NCBI RefSeq assembly: GCF_029623345.1
Contig: NZ_JAPYKH010000006.1
Coordinates: 180,568 to 244,567, forward strand
Direction of reading: 5' to 3'
Origin: Sphingomonas phyllosphaerae
Lineage (GTDB): Bacteria; Pseudomonadota; Alphaproteobacteria; Sphingomonadales; Sphingomonadaceae
Length of the DNA: 64,000 nucleotides
The translations under genes and the position numbers were made by a program. Of the stretch, positions 57,664 to 64,000 are shown one piece after another. Numbering within the stretch: position 1 is the stretch's first letter; every line of letters starts with the position of its first letter. The notes below the pieces were generated by a model. That model was not told the DNA's origin. It did not search any database and saw only the letters and a list, made by a program, of their open reading frames with translations.

Positions 57664-59754
57664 TCATTCCGGGTGACCCGGCGCGAAGGGAAATTGCTGC
57701 GCCTTGTACCAAGCGAGGTCGTGCTCGGGCGGCGCCGCGCCGGCGGGCAGCGCGCGGCCGTTGACCGACATCCAATAGGCCAGGCTCGCATCGCGCCACC
57801 AGCGCGCCTCGCGCTCCTGCACCGCGAGGTAGGTCGCGGTCTTGTTCCAGCGCTCGGCGTCGACCAGCGGGCGCAGCGTCTCCCAGGTCGCGCGCATCGT
57901 GCCGACGGTCGCGACCCCGCGGTCGTAGTGCGCGACCAGCTCCTCCCACAGGGTCTTGCCCGAGGTCATGCGCCGATCCCATCCGACATGGTGGAACCAC
58001 AGCAGCTCGCGCTCCAGCGTGGTGGCGGGATCGGCGAGCCGCTTCGCCACCTCGGGCGCATATTGCGCCACCGCGTCGCTGCCCGAGCGCGTGCGATCGA
58101 AGCCGATCCCCTGCTTGTCGGCGCGATGATAATAGACCGGGTTCCACTCGGGACGCCTGAGGTCGCTGACCCAGGGACCGGGGCCGTAATGGTGGCCGGT
58201 CGCCATCACATGCGCGAGCCCGAGCGCGCCGGTATAGTCGACTACCGCCTCGCGCGACGCCATCATCATGCCGACGACAGGCTCGACCACGCGCGGGTCG
58301 GCCCCGAACGTCTGCCGCGCCCACTCGCGCGCGAGCGCGGCGGCGTCAAGCGTCGGGTCCCAGGCGAGGCGGCCGAAGGCGTACCAATTGGCCTGGTTGA
58401 AGGTGGAGCCCGACCAGTCGCGGTCGCGCCCGATGTTGGCGACGCCGGCCATGCCGCTCAGCGCGTGATGCTCGGCGGCGCCGTCAACCACGTCGGCGAC
58501 GGTCTCGCTGCCACGCCCGGTACGCGCGTCGAGTGTCTCGGTGAAGAGCGGGCCGAGATAGGCGAGGTGGGTGGCGAAGCCGAGATACTCCTTGGTGATC
58601 TGGAATTCGATCAGCAGCGGCGTCTTGGGCATCGCGCCGAACAAGGGGTGGAAGGGCTCGCGCGGCTGGAAGTCGATGGCGCCGTTCTTCACCTGCACCA
58701 GCACGTTGTCCGCGAACGTGCCGTCGAGCGGCTTGAACTCGCTGTACGCCTGCTTGGCGCGGTCCTCGGGATCGGTGTCGGCGTAGACGAAGGCGCGCCA
58801 CATCACGATGCCCCCGTGCGGGCGCACCGCCGCGGCGAGCATGTTGGCGCCGTCGGCATGGCTCGCGCCATAGTCGCGCGGGCCGGGCTGCCCTTCGCTG
58901 TTGGCCTTGACGAGGAAGCCGCCGAAGTCCGGTATGGCGCGGTAGATCTCGTCCGCCTTGGCCTTCCACCACGCCGCGACGGCGCGATCGCGCGGGTCGG
59001 CGGTCCTCAGCCCGCCCAGCTCGATCGGCGCGGAGAAGCGCGCCGACAGATAGACCTTGATCCCCCAGGGGCGGAACACGTCCGCCAGCGCCGCTGCCTT
59101 GCTGATGTAGCGCGGCGTCAAGCTGTCGGCCTTCGCGTTGACGTTGTTGAGGACGGTGCCGTTGATGCCGATGGACGCGTTGGCGCGCGCGTAATCGGTA
59201 TAGCGCGGGTCGTTGAAGTCGGGCAGCGTCCACCAGTCCCACAGCGACTGGCCGGCATAGCCGCGCTCCACGCTGCCATCGAGATTGTCCCAATGGTTGA
59301 GCACGCGCAGCTTGACCCGCGGCGCCGAGGCGAGCGCCACCGTCGCGGCGCTCCCCCCGGTGGCGAGATGGCGCAGCAGCGCGAAGCTGCCGTAGAGCAG
59401 GCCGCGCTCGCCGTTGCCGGTGATCAGCAGCGTGTCGCGCCGGCCGAGCCGCACGCGGCGGACGAGATAGCCCTCGTCGCCGAGCGCCGCGGTCGGGAGG
59501 CGCAGCGCCGCCACCTGCGGGTCGCGCGCGAGCGCGAGCGTCACGTCGTCGATCCCGGCGGGCAGCGAGCGCGTCAGCTCGTCGGCGGCGAGCCGCAGCG
59601 TGGCGCCGTCGCCGCGCAGTGTCACTCGGGCGCTCCGCGCCGGGGCGTCGGCGCGCAACCACAGGCGATAGCCGTCCTCGGCACGCGCCGGCGACGTGCC
59701 GGCGAGGAGCAGCGCCATCGCGACCGTCCGGAGCATATTCCTGCGCGCTGCCAT
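57664..59754 (-). CDS. aguA: Alpha-glucuronidase, GH67
   Basis: GH67 enzymes release 4-O-methyl-glucuronic acid from the non-reducing end of glucurono-xylo-oligosaccharides. The 696-residue protein has a signal peptide (LRTVAMALLLAGTSPARAEDG), so it is periplasmic or exported, and the length fits the family. The catalytic region shows KANSEGQPGPRDYG, ADNVLVQVKNGAIDFQPREP with conserved Asp and Glu, and GRDRDWSGSTFNQANWYAFGRL. ATG 59754 follows GGAGAGGCAG; the upstream in-frame ATG overlaps the LacI-type operator and is not favoured. It is divergent from manD with about 200 bases of shared regulatory DNA. Confidence 0.96.
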   Translation of the reverse strand: MAARRNMLRTVAMALLLAGTSPARAEDGYRLWLRADAPARSARVTLRGDGATLRLAADELTRSLPAGIDDVTLALARDPQVAALRLPTAALGDEGYLVRRVRLGRRDTLLITGNGERGLLYGSFALLRHLATGGSAATVALASAPRVKLRVLNHWDNLDGSVERGYAGQSLWDWWTLPDFNDPRYTDYARANASIGINGTVLNNVNAKADSLTPRYISKAAALADVFRPWGIKVYLSARFSAPIELGGLRTADPRDRAVAAWWKAKADEIYRAIPDFGGFLVKANSEGQPGPRDYGASHADGANMLAAAVRPHGGIVMWRAFVYADTDPEDRAKQAYSEFKPLDGTFADNVLVQVKNGAIDFQPREPFHPLFGAMPKTPLLIEFQITKEYLGFATHLAYLGPLFTETLDARTGRGSETVADVVDGAAEHHALSGMAGVANIGRDRDWSGSTFNQANWYAFGRLAWDPTLDAAALAREWARQTFGADPRVVEPVVGMMMASREAVVDYTGALGLAHVMATGHHYGPGPWVSDLRRPEWNPVYYHRADKQGIGFDRTRSGSDAVAQYAPEVAKRLADPATTLERELLWFHHVGWDRRMTSGKTLWEELVAHYDRGVATVGTMRATWETLRPLVDAERWNKTATYLAVQEREARWWRDASLAYWMSVNGRALPAGAAPPEHDLAWYKAQQFPFAPGHPE

Positions 59755-59801
59755 CTGCCTCTCCACCGCCGCGGCATTGACCAACCGCGTTCCATCCGCC
59801 A

Positions 59802-59815
59802 TGTTATCGCTACCA
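59802..59815. promoter_or_regulatory. LacI-type operator between aguA and manD
   Basis: TGTTATCGCTACCA is related to the palindrome at 51994 and 62640: the right half GCTACCA is the perfect complement of TGGTAGC, and the left half TGTTATC differs at two positions from TGGTAGC. It sits 47 bases before the aguA start and 147 bases before the manD start, suited to control of both divergent units. Confidence 0.65.
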
Positions 59816-59962
59816 ACAATCTTGGCAAGCCGTTGCGATCAGACGATGGCGTGAACCAGGCGGGAGAGGAGCGCACGTGATCGACGCCGATGTCCTTTAT
59901 CGAGGGACGAGCGCGACGTGCCCCGTCCGGCTCTCCGCGGCGATCGCCTGAGGAGGAGCGCC

Positions 59963-61174
59963 ATGCCCATCATCACCGACGCGCGCGTGATCATCACCTC
60001 GCCGGGGCGCAACTTCGTCACGCTCAAGCTCATCTGCGACGACGGTACCACCGGCGTCGGCGACGCGACGCTCAACGGCCGCGAATTGGCGGTGGCGAGC
60101 TACCTCGCCGACCATGTCGTCCCCTGTCTGATCGGGCGCGACGCGCACCGGATCGAGGACATTTGGCAGTATCTCTACAAGGGCGCCTATTGGCGCCGCG
60201 GCCCGGTGACGATGAGCGCGATCGCCGCGGTCGACGTGGCGCTGTGGGACATCAAGGGCAAGCTCGCCGGCCTACCGCTGTACCAGCTGCTCGGCGGCGC
60301 CAGCCGCGAGGCGTGCCTGGTCTATTGCCACGCCAACGGCACGACGATCGAGGACACGGTCGCGACAGCGCTGGCGTACCGTGACGAGGGCTATCGCGCG
60401 ATCCGGCTGCAGTGCGGCGTTCCCGGCCTCGCCTCGACCTACGGCGTCGCCAAGCCGGGGCAGCGCTACGAGCCCGCCGACGCGGCGCTGCCGAGCGAGG
60501 CGATGTGGTCGACCGAGAAGTACCTCCGCGTCGTGCCCGCGCTCTTCGCCGCAGCACGCGAGGCGCTCGGCCCCGACATCCACCTGCTCCACGACGTCCA
60601 TCACCGGCTCACCCCGATCGAAGCGGGGCGGCTGGGGCGCGACCTCGAACCCTATCGCCCTTTCTGGATCGAGGATCCGACGCCGGCGGAACAGCAGGAA
60701 GGCTTCCGCCTGATCCGCCAGCACACCACTACGCCGATCGCGGTGGGCGAGGTGTTCAACTCGATCTGGGACTGCAAGACGCTGATCGAGCAGCAGCTGA
60801 TCGACTATGTGCGTGCCACGATCGTCCACGCCGGTGGCATCACGCACCTGCGCCGCATCGCCGCTCTAGCCGACCTCTATCAGGTGCGCACCGGCTGCCA
60901 CGGCGCGACCGACCTGTCGCCGGTGACGATGGCGGCGGCGCTGCATTTCGGCCTCTCGGTCCCGAACTTCGGGGTGCAGGAGCATATGCCGCACACCCTC
61001 GAGACCGACGCGGTCTTCCCGCACGCCTATCGCTTCGAGGACGGTCGCATGCACCCGGGCGACGCGCCGGGGCTGGGGGTCGACATCGACGAGGAACTGG
61101 CGGCCGGCTACGACTATAAGCGCGCCTATCTGCCGGTGAACCGGCTCGAGGACGGCACTTTGTGGAGCTGGTGA
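59963..61174 (+). CDS. manD: D-mannonate dehydratase (ManD, enolase superfamily)
   Basis: The 403-residue protein is a mannonate dehydratase of the RspA/ManD type, converting D-mannonate to 2-keto-3-deoxygluconate in hexuronate breakdown. The N-terminal capping domain starts [21 protein letters not shown]. Residues Arg148 (in [12 protein letters not shown]) and Tyr160 line up with the remembered catalytic Arg147 and Tyr159 of the Novosphingobium enzyme. Metal ligands appear in [18 protein letters not shown] and [11 protein letters not shown] 59963 has a perfect AGGAGGAG site. The gene is divergent from aguA and precedes a hexuronate-type transporter by 48 bases. Confidence 0.93.
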   Translation: MPIITDARVIITSPGRNFVTLKLICDDGTTGVGDATLNGRELAVASYLADHVVPCLIGRDAHRIEDIWQYLYKGAYWRRGPVTMSAIAAVDVALWDIKGKLAGLPLYQLLGGASREACLVYCHANGTTIEDTVATALAYRDEGYRAIRLQCGVPGLASTYGVAKPGQRYEPADAALPSEAMWSTEKYLRVVPALFAAAREALGPDIHLLHDVHHRLTPIEAGRLGRDLEPYRPFWIEDPTPAEQQEGFRLIRQHTTTPIAVGEVFNSIWDCKTLIEQQLIDYVRATIVHAGGITHLRRIAALADLYQVRTGCHGATDLSPVTMAAALHFGLSVPNFGVQEHMPHTLETDAVFPHAYRFEDGRMHPGDAPGLGVDIDEELAAGYDYKRAYLPVNRLEDGTLWSW

Positions 61175-61222
61175 CGGGCGCGGGGCAATGCGCCGGCGCC
61201 CCGACGAGAGGATCGGCCTGAG

Positions 61223-62539
61223 ATGAGCGACTTCACCGAGGCCGCCAAGCAAGCACCCGAGACGGCGGCGCATGCCGTGGCGAGGCCGCGCGGGCGCGTG
61301 CGCTGGCTGATCTGCGCTCTGCTGTTCGCCGCGGTGGTGCTGTCGTACATCGACCGGCTGGTGCTCGGCGTGCTCAAGCCGCAGCTGACCGCGCTCTACG
61401 GCTGGACCAACATCGGCTACGGCGACGTCACCGGTTATTTTCAGGTGTTCTACGGCATCGGCTTCCTGCTGTTCGGCTGGTTGATCGACCGGCTCGGCCC
61501 CAAGCTGGGCTATCTGCTCGCGATGGGCAGCTGGACGGTCGGCCATTTCGCGCAGACGCTCGTCACCTCCACCACCGGCTTCGTCGTCGCGCGCATCCCG
61601 CTCGCCTTCGGGGAGGCGGGGACCTATCCTTCGGCGCTCGCGGCAGCGTCGCAGTGGTTCCCCAAGAAGGAGCGCGCGCTTGCGATCGGCGTCTTCAACG
61701 CGGGGGCCAATGTCGGCGCGATCGTGACGCCGCTGCTGGTCGGCTTCCTGATCGCCGGCCTGGCGCTCGACTGGCGCTGGGCCTTCCTCGTCACCGGTCT
61801 GTTCAATCTCGTCTGGCTGTTCGCCTGGTGGCGCCTTTACCACAAACCCGCTGACCACCCGCGGCTTTCCGCCGAGGAGCGCGGCTGGATCGAGGCCGAG
61901 CCCGCGATGGATAGCGGTCGCGCCGGCTTCCTCACCGTCCTGCGCCGCCGCGAGGCCTGGGCCTATATGGCGGGGCGTTTCCTGATCGATCCCGTCTGGT
62001 GGACCTTCCTGTTCTGGCTGCCCGACTTCTTCAACAAGCAATATGGCTATGACCTGAAGAGCTTCGGCCCGCCGCTGGTGGCGATCTACATCCTCGCCGA
62101 TGTCGGAGCCATCGCGGGCGGATGGTATTCGTCGCACCTGCTGCGCCAAGGGGTCGAGACCGGGCGCGCCCGCAAACGCGCGATGCTCGCGTGCGCGCTG
62201 TTCGCGCTGCCGGTGATGTTCGCCGCGGACGCGAGCAGCATCTGGTGGGCGGTGCTCGCGATCGGGCTGGCCTGCGCCGCACATCAGGGCTTCTCGACCA
62301 ATCTGTTCGCGCTGCCGGGCGACCTCTTCCCGCGCTACGCGCAGGGCACGCTGATCGGGCTCGGCGGCTTCGCCGGCGCAGTGGGCGGCTTCATCGCGTC
62401 CAAGTCGCTCGGCGTGCTGCTCGACACGGTGGGCAGCTATGGACCGTTTTTCGTGGCATGCGGCATGGCCTATCTGGTGGCGTTGCTCGTCTTTCACGGG
62501 CTGATTCCGCGCTACCGCGCGGTGAGCCTGCCGGGATAA
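61223..62539 (+). CDS. MFS transporter, hexuronate (ExuT-like/ACS family)
   Basis: The 438-residue protein is a twelve-helix anion:cation symporter family member. The first helix reads LICALLFAAVVLSYIDRLVLGVLKP, close to the ExuT/DgoT NYxDR signature, followed by GYFQVFYGIGFLLFGWLIDRLGPKLGYLLA, FGEAGTYPSALAAASQWFPKKERALAIGVFNAGANVGAI and DPVWWTFLFWLPDFF. By neighbourhood (alpha-glucuronidase, mannonate dehydratase) it probably carries glucuronate or 4-O-methylglucuronate. Galactonate or aldobiouronate uptake is possible. It is probably cotranscribed with manD. Confidence 0.9.
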   Translation: MSDFTEAAKQAPETAAHAVARPRGRVRWLICALLFAAVVLSYIDRLVLGVLKPQLTALYGWTNIGYGDVTGYFQVFYGIGFLLFGWLIDRLGPKLGYLLAMGSWTVGHFAQTLVTSTTGFVVARIPLAFGEAGTYPSALAAASQWFPKKERALAIGVFNAGANVGAIVTPLLVGFLIAGLALDWRWAFLVTGLFNLVWLFAWWRLYHKPADHPRLSAEERGWIEAEPAMDSGRAGFLTVLRRREAWAYMAGRFLIDPVWWTFLFWLPDFFNKQYGYDLKSFGPPLVAIYILADVGAIAGGWYSSHLLRQGVETGRARKRAMLACALFALPVMFAADASSIWWAVLAIGLACAAHQGFSTNLFALPGDLFPRYAQGTLIGLGGFAGAVGGFIASKSLGVLLDTVGSYGPFFVACGMAYLVALLVFHGLIPRYRAVSLPG

Positions 62540-62612
62540 AGGAGGGGGGCGCGCATCGGCAGACGCGCGCTTGCGGCTCTTTCGGTCGCAACGTCAGCTA
62601 CATGCAACTCTC

Positions 62613-62653
62613 TTGACGGTCGTTCCGGCACGGCATACGTGATAGCGCTAACA
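62613..62653 (+). promoter_or_regulatory. Promoter with LacI-type operator before the esterase
   Basis: TTGACG at 62613-62618 is a near-consensus -35 box. TGATAGCGCTAACA at 62640-62653 is an almost perfect palindrome (one mismatch per half) of the same kind as at 51994, placed across the expected -10 region. The esterase gene's ATG lies 38 bases further on. Confidence 0.72.
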
Positions 62654-62690
62654 ACTTGTAGATGCTGCCGCCGGACGTGCGGCCAAGGAC

Positions 62691-63962
62691 ATGCAGAGGA
62701 GAGGGCCGTTGCCGGTCGCTGATGGTCGCCACCTGTGCCCGACACGGCGGGCCGCTGCGCTCGTGCTGACCGCCACGCTGCTGGCAGCGGCTCCCGCCGA
62801 AGCAGCCCCACGCGCATGCACGTGGCAGGCGGCCTGGTCGTCGTCGCAGCTGTCGCCGGCGGCGGACGCCCAGCTGGAGCCGGGCGCGCTGCGCGACGCC
62901 ACGTTGCGCCAGATCGTTCGCCCCAGCCTCACCGCCCAGCGCGTCCGGGTTCGCTTCTCCAATGCTTTCGGCCGTGCGCCGCTGACGATCGACGCGGCGA
63001 CGGTGGCGCTCGCGGCGGCACCCGTTGGCGGAGCGCTTCGCCCGACGACCGTGCGTCCGCTTCGCTTCGCCGGCCACGCCGCGGTGACCGTTCCCGCTGG
63101 CGCGGAATGGGTCAGCGATGCGGCCGACCTACCGCTGCGCGCGTTCGACGATCTCGTCGTCTCTCTCCACTTGCCGGTGGAGCCTGACGGACAGACCGCG
63201 CACCCCGGCAGCCGCGCGACCTCCTATCTCACGCGCGGCGATCAAACCGCGGCGGACGAGCTGGCGGGCGCGCGCGCCGTCGATCGCTGGTACCTGCTCG
63301 CCGGGGTCGAGGTGGAGCGCTGCGCCGCTCCGGGCGGGGTGATCGCCTTCGGTGACTCGATTACCGACGGCTATGGCGTCACGCCCAACAGCTACACGCG
63401 CTGGACCGACGTGCTCGCGCGCCGTCTCGGCGGGCGGACCGCGGTGCTCAATGCTGGGATCGGCGGCAATCGCGTGCTGCTCGACGGGCTCGGTCCGAGC
63501 GCATTGGCACGGCTCGACCGCGACGTGTTCGGGCAGGCGGGGGTGCGGCATCTGATCCTGTTCGAGGGTGTCAACGATATCGGCGTGCTCACTCGCGACG
63601 CCCCGGCCAGTCCCGACCAGCATCGCGCGCTGGTGGAGGGGGTCACCGGCGCCTTCGCGCAGATCGTCGCGCGCGCACACGCGCACGGCATCACGGTACA
63701 TGCCGCCACGATCCTGCCGTTCGCGGGCAGCGCTTATTACCATTCTGGCGCCGAGTCGGAAGCGGATCGCCAAGCGATCAACGCGTGGCTGCGCCTACCC
63801 GGCAACGTCGACAGCGTGGTCGACCTCGAGCAGCTGCTGCGCGACCCCGCGCGCCCGGCCTATCTCGCGTCGCGCTACGACAGCGGCGACGGGCTGCACC
63901 CGAATGCGGCAGGCTATCGGCTGATCGGCGAGTCGATCCCGCTCGCGCGGCTACGACGTTGA
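62691..63962 (+). CDS. Secreted SGNH/GDSL hydrolase, probable carbohydrate esterase
   Basis: The 423-residue protein has a signal peptide (AAALVLTATLLAAAPAEAAPRA after a long n-region) and an N-terminal beta-sandwich-like domain of about 180 residues. A SGNH domain follows with block I AFGDSITDG, block II GIGGNRVLLDG, block III EGVNDIG and block V DGLHPNAAGY, giving Ser-Gly-Asn-His. Such proteins act as acetylxylan or other carbohydrate esterases, sometimes rhamnogalacturonan acetylesterases. In a glucuronoxylan locus with a shared operator, removal of acetyl groups from xylan is the likely job. ATG 62691 is used; TTG 62709 with AGGAGAGG before it would shorten the n-region. The gene ends just before the window edge. 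Confidence 0.9.
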   Translation: MQRRGPLPVADGRHLCPTRRAAALVLTATLLAAAPAEAAPRACTWQAAWSSSQLSPAADAQLEPGALRDATLRQIVRPSLTAQRVRVRFSNAFGRAPLTIDAATVALAAAPVGGALRPTTVRPLRFAGHAAVTVPAGAEWVSDAADLPLRAFDDLVVSLHLPVEPDGQTAHPGSRATSYLTRGDQTAADELAGARAVDRWYLLAGVEVERCAAPGGVIAFGDSITDGYGVTPNSYTRWTDVLARRLGGRTAVLNAGIGGNRVLLDGLGPSALARLDRDVFGQAGVRHLILFEGVNDIGVLTRDAPASPDQHRALVEGVTGAFAQIVARAHAHGITVHAATILPFAGSAYYHSGAESEADRQAINAWLRLPGNVDSVVDLEQLLRDPARPAYLASRYDSGDGLHPNAAGYRLIGESIPLARLRR

Positions 63963-64000
63963 CGCGGCAGCCAATGATGTTATTTGTCCGACTTAATATT

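Overview
The window is very GC-rich chromosomal DNA that looks like a member of the Sphingomonadaceae (Sphingomonas or a close relative) or a near alphaproteobacterial neighbour. The reasons are a single-cysteine DksA of the alphaproteobacterial type, a PopZ/DUF2497 protein beside tolC and a Pcm-like methyltransferase, the serS-surE-nlpD gene order, a xylose dehydrogenase operon of the Caulobacter (Weimberg) type, and paired inverted repeats of the kind common in sphingomonad intergenic DNA. No prophage, transposase, CRISPR array or rRNA was found.

Layout. 1-1405: the end of an EAL-domain gene and two small overlapping genes, the second with an in-frame TGA near its upstream start. 1580-7680: mfd, sdhE and recG. 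7919-16364: an autotransporter-type barrel, a 650-base gene-free gap with dyads, PilZ, tyrS, an NlpD-like protein, surE, serS, a host-attachment-family protein, dksA and a second PilZ protein. 16558-19152: tRNA-Leu, DUF4170 and a four-gene YqjD/YqjE-like membrane-stress cluster. 19285-27592: eno-ftsB, an alpha/beta hydrolase, aroB-aroK, and a packed run ending in xerD and accA. 27869-28843: two stand-alone Flp pilins and a MutT-like Nudix gene. 28852-33632: an adenosylcobalamin riboswitch driving btuB-F-C-D. 33644-36658: tRNA-Cys, Pcm-like, tolC and popZ. 36810-39751: a DUF1003-PDZ-response regulator-histidine kinase operon.

39897-44368: a five-gene envelope-lipid operon holding a small membrane protein, a VirJ/AcvB-type hydrolase, a DUF2147 protein, MprF (lysyl-phosphatidylglycerol synthase and flippase) and a small zinc-ribbon-like protein. 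It probably both makes and removes aminoacylated lipid. It is followed by a 1103-residue fusion of GH18-like, NodB deacetylase and GT2 glycosyltransferase domains, a Tat-exported DUF885 protein and a GGDEF-EAL protein with both active sites intact.

52037-63962: a glucuronoxylan utilisation locus. It contains an oxidative xylose operon (FAH-family dehydratase, xylose dehydrogenase, lactonase, sugar porter), a LacI-family regulator, a GH67 alpha-glucuronidase, a ManD-type mannonate dehydratase, a hexuronate-type MFS transporter and a secreted SGNH/GDSL esterase. Three near-palindromic sites sharing a TAGCGCTA-like core lie in front of the xylose operon, in the aguA/manD divergent promoter and in front of the esterase, so one LacI-type regulon is likely. 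The remaining pathway enzymes (xylonate dehydratase, ketoglutarate semialdehyde dehydrogenase, uronate isomerase, fructuronate reductase, xylanase) are not in the window.

Seven intergenic inverted-pair repeats of three sequence families recur, six of them between convergent genes. Functions rest on motif reading and remembered family knowledge; no database search was run.
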